Shown: positions 23,892 to 32,216 of the stretch, in pieces
Layout: each line of letters begins with the position of its first letter
Position numbering within the stretch: position 1 is the stretch's first letter
Source of the DNA: Chryseobacterium defluvii
GTDB lineage: Bacteria; Bacteroidota; Bacteroidia; Flavobacteriales; Weeksellaceae
NCBI RefSeq assembly: GCF_003634775.1
Contig: NZ_RBXB01000002.1
Coordinates: forward strand, 744,001-808,000
Reading direction: 5' to 3'
DNA: 64,000 nt
The notes under the pieces: generated by a model
What the model was told of the DNA's origin: nothing
The model's input: the letters and a program-made list of their open reading frames with translations, nothing else
Databases searched by the model: none
Position numbers and translations under genes: made by a program

Positions 23892-24123
23892 AATGTTTTA
23901 TAATGATGAATTCTTTAAATTTATTAAAACATTTTGATGTGATCATATTAAATTCTTTAGATTTTATCTGATACTCATTATTCCGAAAAAGAAACGAAAA
24001 ATTACTTTAACTTTGCTCTAGGAATAATGCGCATCAATAAACGGCATTTTTGATGTTTTGTATTGTTTTTAATCATACCAAATAGACAAGTAATCAGGAA
24101 ATAATTTAACTGATAAGACATAT

Positions 24124-25869
24124 ATGAAATATAAATTCTTAAATTTTAAGTTGAGAAAAATTGTTCATTACTCACTGATCATTTGTATTTTATTAATACA
24201 GGTTATTATAGCTATATTTTTCTATAATGAATTCGTTAATGAGAAGAAACTGAAATTTATCGAAAACCAGCTGAAAGAAAGCAAATTGTTGGAAACGCTC
24301 GCCGATAATTCAAAAAAAGATTTCAGTGATGCCCAAAATTCCCTTCAAAAATATATGATCAGCCGGGATGAGAAAGATCTGGAATTGTATTTCCGTTTTC
24401 TTAAAAAACTCGATAATAATTTTGACAAGATAAATGAATATGAAAACAAGATTCCCGGACTAAAAAATAATCTGGCCAGACAAAAAAGAGATACCCTTAA
24501 AACGATAAAGCTGAAAACGCTTATAGATTCTTCTTACCAGTATTCTCAGAATCCGCCTGCCCAGTTTCAGGATCCGGATTATGAGCTGATAAAATATAAG
24601 AGTAACAATAATTTTGATGATCTGAATATACAGACCCAAACGTATTCCGATACAGTGAAAAAGAAAGGCCTTATGGGACGTTTGAAAGATGCTATATCGG
24701 GTAAGGTAGATGTACAGAAAGAAAGTACGGTTGTTACTTTAACGAACAACAGAAATGCTGTTCTGTCCAATATAAAGTCAAAAATGGACAGCCTGGAAAA
24801 ATCCATGAATAAGTATTACATCACTGAAGTAAGGAAAATCCAACTCTCTACCGCCAAAAGCCACCGGGATAATATGGAAGGCAGTATGCGGTTTTATAGT
24901 AACTTCAGTAATTTATTGATATACAGTAACGGGCTCATTAATGTGTATGATAATGCCATTAGGCATTTCAAGTCGGACCTGGAAAAAGAATACGAAAAGC
25001 AAAGCTCTATTAATAATAAAATCAGAACCTATCTGGTACTTGGCCTGATGGTCTTAATGTTCATTGTATCCATTCTGATTATGTATTTTACCAGGGTTGC
25101 ATTCATTTATGAACAGAAGCTGAATGCTGCCAATAAGCAGATTAAAAACAACCTTAATTTCAAAAACAGAATTCTTGGTATGCTGAGTCATGAAGTAAGG
25201 TCGCCGTTAAAAATCATCAATATTTTTATAGATAAAATTATCAGAACTACAAAAGATGAAACCATAAAAGAGTATCTTAGTTCAATAAAGTTTACCAATA
25301 GTACATTGCTGATACAATCTAACCAGATATTGGAGTATACCAAAAATCAGGAAACTGAAAAGAAGCTTATCAAGAAAGTCTTTAATCTCAAAGATGAGAT
25401 CAACTCTATTGTTACAGCCATTACTCCTTATATAGAAACCAGGAATAACAAATTTGTGGTAACCGACAACATACCCGCAGATACAGTTGTATATTCGGAT
25501 AACATTAAGATCAACCAGATATTCATGAATATTTTGGGAAATGCCAATAAGTACACGGAAAACGGACAGATAGATCTTACAATGGCAACAAAATTGATAG
25601 ATCATGACAGGATTTCCCTGATAGCAACAATAGGGGATACAGGAGTGGGAATATCGGAATCTGATCTTGCAAAGATTTTTGAACCTTATTATCAGGGAGC
25701 GGTATCTGATGAGATTGATAATCTTGGAGCAGGTTTAGGGCTAAACTTATGCAAAGAGATCATAGAGCTGTTTGATGGAGAAATATCTGTGTCCAGCAAG
25801 TTGCATGAGGGAACAAAAGTAACATTCAGGATAAATTTAAATATCAATGACAATGGAATTACCAATTGA
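24124..25869 (+). CDS. Sensor histidine kinase
   Basis: The protein has 581 residues. Membrane helices at about 16-36 and 302-322 flank a roughly 265-residue extracytoplasmic region that is helical and charged, resembling a four-helix-bundle sensor. The HisKA H-box is GMLSHEVRSPLK with His356. The HATPase domain shows the N box IFMNILGNANKYTENGQ, the G1 box IGDTGVGISESDL, and GAGLGLNLCKEII. The last 23 bases overlap the response-regulator gene, so the two are co-translated. No PAS or HAMP domain is obvious. The kinase presumably phosphorylates the adjacent regulator. The input signal is unknown; the nearby secreted peptides are one candidate. Confidence 0.93.
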   Translation: MKYKFLNFKLRKIVHYSLIICILLIQVIIAIFFYNEFVNEKKLKFIENQLKESKLLETLADNSKKDFSDAQNSLQKYMISRDEKDLELYFRFLKKLDNNFDKINEYENKIPGLKNNLARQKRDTLKTIKLKTLIDSSYQYSQNPPAQFQDPDYELIKYKSNNNFDDLNIQTQTYSDTVKKKGLMGRLKDAISGKVDVQKESTVVTLTNNRNAVLSNIKSKMDSLEKSMNKYYITEVRKIQLSTAKSHRDNMEGSMRFYSNFSNLLIYSNGLINVYDNAIRHFKSDLEKEYEKQSSINNKIRTYLVLGLMVLMFIVSILIMYFTRVAFIYEQKLNAANKQIKNNLNFKNRILGMLSHEVRSPLKIINIFIDKIIRTTKDETIKEYLSSIKFTNSTLLIQSNQILEYTKNQETEKKLIKKVFNLKDEINSIVTAITPYIETRNNKFVVTDNIPADTVVYSDNIKINQIFMNILGNANKYTENGQIDLTMATKLIDHDRISLIATIGDTGVGISESDLAKIFEPYYQGAVSDEIDNLGAGLGLNLCKEIIELFDGEISVSSKLHEGTKVTFRINLNINDNGITN

Positions 25870-26506
25870 AAATAAAGAGATTGTTTTCCTTTTAGCAGAT
25901 GACCATAGTATTGTACGGCAGGGAATGGCACTCACCATTAATGAAATTGTTCCCAATGCTAAAATTTATCAGACTTCATCCCTCCAACAGATTGTAGAGG
26001 AGGTGCAGGTAAAGGGAATAGAAATAGCAATTATTGATGCTCATTTTCCCGGTGGAAACAGCCTGCATATCTTGCCACAGATAAAAAGTGTAAATCCGGA
26101 TATTAAAATACTGATTTTTTCGGGGCTTGAAGAAGATCTGTATGCCCTTAAATATATTAATGCCGGGGCAAACGGCTACTTAAGCAAATTAAGCGAAGAG
26201 GAAGAGGTGAAATGGGCTATCCGAAGCATCATACATAAAGGCAAATATGTATCTGCCGTTGTCCAGAACCTGCTGGTACAGTTTGCAAACGACCCGAATG
26301 CTATAAATCCCCTTAGCCACCTTACCAAAAGAGAATTGCAGATAGCGGAAATGTATGCGGAAGGTTATGGCAACCTGGAAATCGCAAACCATCTGGATAT
26401 CAAGCAGAATACCGTAAGTACAATTAAGAAAAATATCTTCGATAAATTAAAGATCGAAAACCTTGTCGAACTGATTGATCTTATCAAGACCCATCATAAA
26501 ATCTAG
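25847..26506 (+). CDS. LuxR/NarL-family response regulator
   Basis: The protein has 219 residues. The receiver domain (1-125) has the acidic pair Asp18-Asp19 (LLADDHSIV), the phospho-acceptor Asp64 (IAIIDAHFPGG), a switch Ser around ILIFSGLEED and Lys114 (YLSKLS). The C-terminal HTH (150-215) reads HLTKRELQIAEMYAEGYGNLEIANHLDIKQNTVSTIKKNIFDKLKI, a standard NarL/FixJ DNA-binding domain. It overlaps the kinase gene by 23 bp. An 18-bp direct repeat begins 47 bp past its stop codon (26553-26592) and could be its binding site. Confidence 0.94.
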   Translation: MTMELPIENKEIVFLLADDHSIVRQGMALTINEIVPNAKIYQTSSLQQIVEEVQVKGIEIAIIDAHFPGGNSLHILPQIKSVNPDIKILIFSGLEEDLYALKYINAGANGYLSKLSEEEEVKWAIRSIIHKGKYVSAVVQNLLVQFANDPNAINPLSHLTKRELQIAEMYAEGYGNLEIANHLDIKQNTVSTIKKNIFDKLKIENLVELIDLIKTHHKI

Positions 26507-26552
26507 ATTTCTACATTCTGTCTTCATTTGTTTCATCGTGTAACACCAGTTA

Positions 26553-26592
26553 TATCGATAAATATCTATGTTTTTATCGATATATATCTATG
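26553..26592. promoter_or_regulatory. 18-bp direct repeat, candidate response-regulator operator
   Basis: TATCGATAAATATCTATG (26553) and TATCGATATATATCTATG (26575) differ at one position. They are spaced 22 bp start to start, about two helical turns, so a dimer pair could bind one face. They precede the small ORF at 26619. Confidence 0.55.
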
Positions 26593-26618
26593 GATGTTAT
26601 AAGGAATTTTATTGGGTA

Positions 26619-26822
26619 ATGTTGTTACTTTGTATCAACAAAAGCACAGATGAATATATATACTCTTTAAGAGAAATATTAAATGGCTGTAAGAATTATA
26701 AATTATGGCTATCCGGAAAACACAATGATGAAATTAATATAAAAGGTGTATGTATGGCCTTTAACCAGCTTCTTGAACAAAAAAAACACAAAATTATTAT
26801 AAAGAAGCAAATTGGTCATTAA
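26619..26822 (+). CDS. Small hypothetical protein downstream of the two-component system
   Basis: The ORF has 67 residues from the ATG at 26619; an upstream in-frame ATG at 26568 lies within the first repeat and is less likely. The sequence reads LCINKSTDEYIYSLREILNGCKNYKLWLSGKHNDEINIKGVCMAFNQLLEQKKHKIIIKK. It is mixed, soluble and positively charged at the end. No family is recognised. It is supported by its place after a candidate operator repeat and before a terminator at 26843. It may be a target of the two-component system. Confidence is modest because it is short and AT-rich. Confidence 0.45.
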   Translation: MLLLCINKSTDEYIYSLREILNGCKNYKLWLSGKHNDEINIKGVCMAFNQLLEQKKHKIIIKKQIGH

Positions 26823-26842
26823 GGTCATGAATACAAAAAAAA

Positions 26843-26866
26843 GAGAGGCATTTTGCCTCTTTTTTA
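26843..26866. terminator. Terminator between the small ORF and exonuclease III
   Basis: AGAGGC (26844) pairs with GCCTCT around loop ATTTT, with T-run on the plus strand and A-run on the other side. It can serve the small plus-strand ORF and the convergent xth gene. Confidence 0.8.
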
Positions 26867-26903
26867 TTTATACGCAACAACTTACCCAACATACATTCTA
26901 TTC

Positions 26904-27677
26904 TTATTTTTCAATTTCAATCCACACCGGCGCATGGTCACTGCTTTTTTCCCAACCACGGACATGGCTGTCCACTCCTCCCGATTGTAAGCTGGATATC
27001 AGGTAAGGGCTTAACAGAATATGATCAAGCCTGATGCCGGCATTACGCTCATAAGCCTTATAAAGATAATCCCAGAACGTGTAGACGGTATCTTCAGGAA
27101 AAAGTTCACGGATAGAATCATGCCATCCTTTGGCCAGCAATTCCCGATAAGCCTTTCTTACTTCCGTTCTGTACAATGCATCATTTTCCCAACGCTCAGG
27201 CTTATAGACATCCATCGGTTCCGGAATGATATTGAAATCACCGATTACGATGGCCGGAAGCTCCATCTTGATAAGCTGATTGGTTCTTTTTTGTAAACGT
27301 TTGATCCATGATAGCTTATAATCAAACTTAGGCCCCGGGTAAGGATTGCCATTAGGAAGATAAAGACAACAAATAACCATCTGGTCAATAATTGCTTCAA
27401 TATACCTGCTTTGAAGATCTTCCGGGTCACCCGGTAAATAATTCTGAACTTCAGTAATATCAAGCCCTCTGGTAAGAATAGCAACACCGTTCCAGCTTTT
27501 TTGTCCGTGCCAGATGGCCTGATATCCCGCATCATTTATTTCCTGTATCGGAAAACGTTCTTGCGGGGTTTTCAGTTCCTGAAAGCATACGATGTCGGGT
27601 TGTGCTTCTTTCAGCCACTTCAGTAAGACGGGTAGTCGGCCGTTGACTCCATTAACATTGTAGGTAGCTATTTTCAT
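26904..27677 (-). CDS. xth: Exodeoxyribonuclease III
   Basis: The start is the ATG at 27677 (MKIATYNVNGVNGRLPVLL), giving 257 residues, the usual length. The enzyme cleaves DNA at abasic sites and has 3'-5' exonuclease activity. It shows the EEP-family motifs NVNGVNGRLP, the metal-binding Glu in VCFQELKTP, CCLYLPNG, GDFNIIPEPMDV (Asp-Asn), and RLDHILLSP, then SSDHAPVWIEIE. It is convergent with the small ORF and lies between the two tRNA-Ser copies. The short gap before the epoxide hydrolase has no gene. Confidence 0.95.
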   Translation of the reverse strand: MKIATYNVNGVNGRLPVLLKWLKEAQPDIVCFQELKTPQERFPIQEINDAGYQAIWHGQKSWNGVAILTRGLDITEVQNYLPGDPEDLQSRYIEAIIDQMVICCLYLPNGNPYPGPKFDYKLSWIKRLQKRTNQLIKMELPAIVIGDFNIIPEPMDVYKPERWENDALYRTEVRKAYRELLAKGWHDSIRELFPEDTVYTFWDYLYKAYERNAGIRLDHILLSPYLISSLQSGGVDSHVRGWEKSSDHAPVWIEIEK

Positions 27678-27839
27678 GGTTCTTTTAGTATAGAGAGGAT
27701 ATAAGTGAAACAGCAATAATTATTCCTACAATAGATATGAATTAATGGATAAAGAAAATTATTTTTAATTAATAATTCAAAATCAGAGAAATTTAAAAAC
27801 GTTTAATATATTAATAGTTAAATGATTACATATTTATGT

Positions 27840-27847
27840 TAAATTTG
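27840..27847 (+). promoter_or_regulatory. Candidate -7 element of the epoxide hydrolase
   Basis: TAAATTTG at 27840-27847 lies 22 bp before the ATG. No convincing -33 TTG is seen. Confidence 0.45.
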
Positions 27848-27869
27848 TTCACCAACCAAAATAAAAAAT

Positions 27870-28979
27870 ATGAAATCATTTACCGTAAACATCTCAGATC
27901 AGGTGATCAATGACCTGGAAAACCGTATTCAAAATACCCGCTGGCCGGGTGAAGAAGACAATTCAGGCTGGAATTTCGGAACCAGCGAAAAATACCTTAA
28001 AGAACTAGCTGATTATTGGCTAAATGACTATGACTGGAAAAAACAAGAAACCTTGTTGAACCAATATCCGCAGTATCTTGTTGAGATAGATGGGATACAG
28101 ATTCATTTCCAGCATATAAAAGGGAAGGGCGAGAACTCTAAACCGTTAATACTGACTCATGGGTGGCCGGACAGCTACTACCGCTTTCATAAAATCATTC
28201 CTTTACTTACCGAAGGAGATCAGAATTTCGATCTGGTGATTCCCTCTATTCCCGGATTTGGATTTTCGGGAAAAGTAGCAGTTAATAGTGAAGCCGTGGC
28301 TGATCTTTGGAAAAAGCTGATGACAGAAACATTAGGGTATGAGAAGTTTTGTGCTGCAGGTGGTGATGTGGGAATGAGCGTTACAAAAGCTTTGGCTTCC
28401 AAATATGCAGATGTGGTAGAAGCGGTCCATTTTACGGATATAGGATATCCGATGGGGCAGGAGGATCCAAGTACCATGACAGAAGAAGAGCAGCAATTTG
28501 CCCAGTTTGTACAACAATGGTGGTACAGTGAAGGAGCGTATGCGATGGTTCATTCTACCAAACCCCAATCATTGGCATATGGCCTCAATGATTCACCCGT
28601 AGGACTTGCAGCCTGGATATTGAGCTTTGTAAATGCGGGTGCACCACCTGAATTGATTGAAAAAGCATTTGGCGGAAAGGATGAAATGTTAACGAATATA
28701 ATGATTTATTGGGTAACACAGACGATAGGAACCTCCATGAGGATGTATAAAGCAGATGCAATTGCGCAATGGGGAGGTTCAGTACCTTTACAGAAATCTG
28801 ATGTCCCTGCGGGACTTGCCGTATTTCCTCGTGAAGCGCAATTTCCACGCGAATGGGCTGATCGGTTTGTAAATGTAATACATTTTGTAAAGATGGAAGA
28901 AGGAGGACATTTTGCTGCGTTAGAAGTTCCAGAGGCTTTTGCCAATGAATTAAGATCATTCTTTTATTCTGTAAAATAA
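27870..28979 (+). CDS. Epoxide hydrolase (alpha/beta hydrolase with EHN domain)
   Basis: The protein has 369 residues. The N-terminal EHN module (NISDQVINDLENRIQNTRWP) is typical of microsomal-type epoxide hydrolases. The hydrolase domain shows the oxyanion HGWPDSYY (from residue 97), the nucleophile Asp166 in GGDVGM, and a C-terminal His near EEGGHFAALEVPEAF. Such enzymes open epoxides to diols; there is no signal peptide, so it is cytosolic. The substrate is unknown. It lies about 150 bp before the second tRNA-Ser, inside the repeat-bounded segment. Confidence 0.93.
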   Translation: MKSFTVNISDQVINDLENRIQNTRWPGEEDNSGWNFGTSEKYLKELADYWLNDYDWKKQETLLNQYPQYLVEIDGIQIHFQHIKGKGENSKPLILTHGWPDSYYRFHKIIPLLTEGDQNFDLVIPSIPGFGFSGKVAVNSEAVADLWKKLMTETLGYEKFCAAGGDVGMSVTKALASKYADVVEAVHFTDIGYPMGQEDPSTMTEEEQQFAQFVQQWWYSEGAYAMVHSTKPQSLAYGLNDSPVGLAAWILSFVNAGAPPELIEKAFGGKDEMLTNIMIYWVTQTIGTSMRMYKADAIAQWGGSVPLQKSDVPAGLAVFPREAQFPREWADRFVNVIHFVKMEEGGHFAALEVPEAFANELRSFFYSVK

Positions 28980-29068
28980 AGGTATATACAAACTGTATAA
29001 TTTGACCTTTAATCATTGATTGGAGGTTTTTACAGACTGTCTCATAAAATATCCGATTGCTCAAATTG

Positions 29069-29100
29069 TTTTGCCAGAAATAAAAAACATCCTATATTTG
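29069..29100 (+). promoter_or_regulatory. Promoter of tRNA-Ser copy 2
   Basis: TTTTG at 29069 and TATATTTG at 29093-29100 form a Bacteroidota promoter with the same flanks as copy 1, showing the duplication includes the promoter. Confidence 0.88.
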
Positions 29101-29132
29101 CACCACTGAAACGACAATACAGTCGGAATTCA

Positions 29133-29217
29133 GGAGAGTTGGCAGAGTGGTCGATTGCGGCAGTCTTGAAAACTGTTGACTGTAACAGGTCCGGGGGTTC
29201 GAATCCCTCACTCTCCG
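29133..29217 (+). tRNA. tRNA-Ser(UGA), copy 2
   Basis: This gene is identical over 85 nt to copy 1 at 21493, with the same anticodon TGA and long variable arm. It is oriented the same way, so the two form 7.6-kb-spaced direct repeats. No CCA is encoded. Confidence 0.97.
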
Positions 29218-29259
29218 CAATAGCGTTAAGAGCTTATTTGCAAACGCATTTAAAACTGA

Positions 29260-29296
29260 TAAAATCCTGCAGTCACAATGATTGCGGGATTTTTTG
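29260..29296 (+). terminator. Terminator of tRNA-Ser copy 2
   Basis: AAATCCTGCA pairs with TGCGGGATTT (G-T wobble) and is followed by a T-run. It is unrelated to the terminator of copy 1, so the duplicated segment ends near the tRNA 3' end. Confidence 0.8.
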
Positions 29297-29628
29297 TTTT
29301 CAACGTTTTCCGGCGATGTTGTGGCGCTTAAAACTATACATACAATGCCAAGAAATTTGCTTAAATTATTGATTGCAACATATTAGTAGGTGAACGGCTT
29401 GATTAGATAATACATTTTTTCGTATTACTAATGTTTAAAAATATGCTAGAGAAAAGCTACGTTACCATTCTTTTAAAAAAACTAAAAAAATAAGGTAAAT
29501 ACTGATATTCCTTTGTTGCCAAAAGTGTTGGAACTAATAGAAAATATAAGAATGATCCAATATGCGTTCTGTTTTCCTTATTAAGTCAAGCCAGAAAATC
29601 GCTACCAAGCTGAAGTTAGCAAAGGTGA

Positions 29629-29664
29629 TCCGATAATGCAATTGTGGGCGGAATTCCTGCAAAA
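29629..29664 (+). pseudogene. Relic of a hexapeptide acetyltransferase C-terminus
   Basis: Within the 599-bp gap 29218-29816, the plus frame from 29629 reads SDNAIVGGIPAK, the C-terminal signature of LacA/Maa/WcaF-type sugar or serine O-acetyltransferases (usually xDNVIVGGxPAK). Stops and shifts surround it and no start remains. The rest of the gap has no intact gene, so this looks like decayed sequence. Confidence 0.55.
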
Positions 29665-29816
29665 AGTTATTACAATCATTTGATCATTTAAAAAACAATG
29701 TAATCGTAATGACTTCAATAATGTAGAGGTAATGGCGCCTGTTTGTGAATTGTTTCGTATCTTACCTATTCGGTTTTATCGGTTAAATTAAATAAAAATT
29801 AAGTTTTAATTAGAAT

Positions 29817-30560
29817 ATGGAATTTTCACCTTTCAACCATGTGGTTAAGCTTTGTATTCAGGGGATGAATATGGAAGAAGAGAAGAAGCCTGAGGAGGCT
29901 TACAAATTATTCCTGCAAGGTTGGGAAGAGGCTGCTAATGCCCATGAAAAGTTTCTTGCTGCTTATTATGTATCCCGTCATCAAAAAACGGTCGCCGATA
30001 AATTGAGATGGCTTGAAACGACTTTGGAATATGCTTTAAAAGTCAATGATGATACGGTGAAGAGTGCTTTCCCTGCTATATATTTGAACATTGCCAAATG
30101 TCACGAAGATTTTGGGGATAGGGAAAAATCGAAGCATTTTTCTGAATTGGCGATATCGCTGAAGCACAATCCTTCAGACAAAGGTCCTTTTTATCACGGG
30201 ACAAAAGCAGATTTGCAGGTGGGTGATGTATTGACGGCAGGCAGCCATTCCAATTATAAAGCTGAGCTCAAAATGAATCATATTTATTTCACTGCCTTAC
30301 TAAATGGTGCAGGACTAGCAGCGGCATTAGCAAAAGGTGATGGGCGTGAACGTGTATACATTGTTGAACCTACAGGAATTTATGAAAATGATCCTAACCT
30401 GACAGATAAAAAATTTCCGGGGAATCCTACACGTTCTTATCGTTCCGAAGCCCCCTTGAAAATCATAGGAGAAGTAACGGAATGGAGTAGACCAGGCCCG
30501 GATGAGCTTCAGAAATTCCGTGAGAAATTAAAAGACAATACAGGAAAAATCATAAATTAG
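29817..30560 (+). CDS. arr: Rifampin ADP-ribosyltransferase Arr with an N-terminal helical domain
   Basis: The protein has 247 residues. Residues 118-247 match Arr, which inactivates rifampin by ADP-ribosylation from NAD. They show the catalytic His127 (FYHGT), Tyr157 (HIYFT) and the acidic NDPN, then KKFPGNPTRSYRS; the length matches classical Arr (about 140 residues). Residues 1-115 add a helical domain with an unusual TPR-like pattern (KPEEAYKLFLQGWEEAA; CHEDFGDREKSKHFSEL), not present in classical Arr proteins. The gene lies next to the tRNA-Ser copy and decayed sequence, suggesting acquisition. Whether it confers resistance is unproven. Confidence 0.9.
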   Translation: MEFSPFNHVVKLCIQGMNMEEEKKPEEAYKLFLQGWEEAANAHEKFLAAYYVSRHQKTVADKLRWLETTLEYALKVNDDTVKSAFPAIYLNIAKCHEDFGDREKSKHFSELAISLKHNPSDKGPFYHGTKADLQVGDVLTAGSHSNYKAELKMNHIYFTALLNGAGLAAALAKGDGRERVYIVEPTGIYENDPNLTDKKFPGNPTRSYRSEAPLKIIGEVTEWSRPGPDELQKFREKLKDNTGKIIN

Positions 30561-30595
30561 TTATATAACAGATAAAAGTATATTATGACTTATAA

Positions 30596-30636
30596 GCGAG
30601 GAAGGGCTTCATTATGAAGCCCTTCCTCGCGGATAT
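30596..30636. terminator. Terminator between arr and the HTH-pentapeptide gene
   Basis: A 15-bp perfect stem, GCGAGGAAGGGCTTC with its complement, has an ATTAT loop. It lies between convergent genes and has T-rich sequence on the plus side. Confidence 0.85.
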
Positions 30637-30647
30637 AGAATTCTTTT

Positions 30648-31544
30648 TTATATTATTAATAACGTGATGCCGCTTAGGTCGGCTTTTCCGTTTTTCAGAA
30701 ATTCATACGTCATCCGGTCAGCTTGACAATCAATAAACCGGATTTTTTTCAAGCTTCTGCATTTAAAGAAAGTATTGATAAGAACTGCATTCTGGAAAGT
30801 TACTTTGGTCAATTCGCAGTTTTCAAAATAACAATCTTCTAATGTTCCTTCAAAAATAATATCGGCAATCTGGGAGTTGGTAAATGAAGTATGATGAAAT
30901 ACAGCATCCGACATATTGCTTTTCTCAAAACCACCGGATGTAATCATGGCTCCTGTAAAATCAGCTCCTGTGAAATCACATCCACTGACATAGCTTTCGT
31001 AAAATTCTGCTCCTATCAATGAACAGTTCCTGAATATATTATTAGCTAAATGAGAGCTCTGGATATCACTGTTGGTGAAATCAGAGTTAGAGAAATCGCA
31101 ATGATCAACATTATTCCTTTTTAAGAGTAATTCCGACATATCCGAACCAATAAATTTGCAGCGCTGCATATTGGATGAACTGAATTTCTCATTTAGATTT
31201 TTTAAACCGGAAAAATCCGCATCTACCCAGTTTCCACGGGACATATCCCAGTTCAGCTTTTTCTCCTGCTTTTCAAGGGATAATTTATGCAGTTGTTTAG
31301 CTGGAGATTCAACAGGTGTTGTTTCGATAGTGTTCGATCTGAAATTCTCTGAAAAATAGTTGAGGTCAACACTCATGATTTCTGCTAATCTGTTAAGGGT
31401 AATGATATCGGGAATAGATTCTCCACGTTCCCATTTTCCTACAGCTTGAGGACTTATAAATAACTGTTCGGCTAATTGTGCCTGAGAAATATTGTTCTCT
31501 TTTCGTACCTTGGCAATTTTACTGCCAATGATCTTTGTATCCAT
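30648..31544 (-). CDS. XRE-type HTH fused to pentapeptide repeats
   Basis: The protein has 298 residues. Residues 1-65 are an XRE HTH (KVRKENNISQAQLAEQLFISPQAVGKWERGESIPDIITLNRLAEIM). Residues 105-280 are pentapeptide-type repeats, as in DFSNSDFTNSD and GCDFTGADFTGAMITSGGFEKSNMSDAVF. Pentapeptide beta-helices can mimic DNA (as in Qnr, which protects gyrase), so joining one to a DNA-binding domain is interesting. A linker (65-105) carries LSLEKQEKKLNWDMSRGNWVDADF. The protein may be a regulator that uses its beta-helix for binding a partner. The gene converges on arr, and the upstream region has no partner gene. Confidence 0.88.
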   Translation of the reverse strand: MDTKIIGSKIAKVRKENNISQAQLAEQLFISPQAVGKWERGESIPDIITLNRLAEIMSVDLNYFSENFRSNTIETTPVESPAKQLHKLSLEKQEKKLNWDMSRGNWVDADFSGLKNLNEKFSSSNMQRCKFIGSDMSELLLKRNNVDHCDFSNSDFTNSDIQSSHLANNIFRNCSLIGAEFYESYVSGCDFTGADFTGAMITSGGFEKSNMSDAVFHHTSFTNSQIADIIFEGTLEDCYFENCELTKVTFQNAVLINTFFKCRSLKKIRFIDCQADRMTYEFLKNGKADLSGITLLII

Positions 31545-31720
31545 AATAATTGGGTTTTTATGTTCAACACAGCAAAGATATTGGGCTCATGTCAGTAATC
31601 ATTATAAAACATGGAACCTGTTAGTTGTATCTGCGCTACTTTTGGTTGTATTTTGCAACCAATGGTTGTATAAGTAATGAATGGAACATTTAAGGCATCA
31701 ATTTATATAAAAAATCGCTA

Positions 31721-32116
31721 TTATATTCCCATTTCTATCAATAAGATATTAAACTTATGTCCGTCAGGATCTGTAAAAGTAAAACCGTAATAATCGGATC
31801 CGTTTCTTTCGGTTTCATTGGAAATATTGCCACCTGCTTTTTCAACTCTGTCTTTCCAATCTTTTACTTCTTCTTCAGATTCTGCTGAAAGGGTAAATAT
31901 GATTTCGCCGGTATGGAACCCGGGAGGTAGATATTCATCTATTTTTGTTCCCTGTTCAAAAAAATGGATCACAAAATCATGATCTCCAAAAAGAAAGCTG
32001 GCTAGTTTCGGATCGGTATTGAAGGTATTGGGAGTAAACCCCAATCGGGTGTAGAATTCATGCGTGCGTCTGGCATCTTTTACACTATAATTGGCCCAGA
32101 TTTTTTTTGATTTCAT
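31721..32116 (-). CDS. VOC/glyoxalase-family protein
   Basis: I use the ATG at 32116 (MKSKKIWANYSVKDARRTHEF), giving 131 residues; a start 12 codons upstream is less likely. The single VOC fold shows the repeated beta-alpha-beta pattern (WANYSVKDARRTHEFYTRLGFTPN; TGEIIFTLSAESEEEVKDWKDRVEKAGGNI) and the closing GFTFTDPDGHKFNILLIE. These metal-dependent proteins include dioxygenases and resistance proteins; the substrate is not evident. It is divergent from the AraC regulator, which may control it. Confidence 0.85.
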   Translation of the reverse strand: MKSKKIWANYSVKDARRTHEFYTRLGFTPNTFNTDPKLASFLFGDHDFVIHFFEQGTKIDEYLPPGFHTGEIIFTLSAESEEEVKDWKDRVEKAGGNISNETERNGSDYYGFTFTDPDGHKFNILLIEMGI

Positions 32117-32216
32117 ATATTGAATTTGTATTACTTTGATAACGTAAAACACATCATCTTCGTATTTTTACCAATTTCATACGTCTTTATATCAAAATAA
32201 GAATGAAAAGACTCTT

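Noticed and set aside
21493..29217. An integrative element bounded by the two tRNA-Ser genes
   Set aside because: No integrase, excisionase or mobilisation gene is between them, and each repeat is an intact tRNA gene with its own promoter instead of a partial attachment copy.
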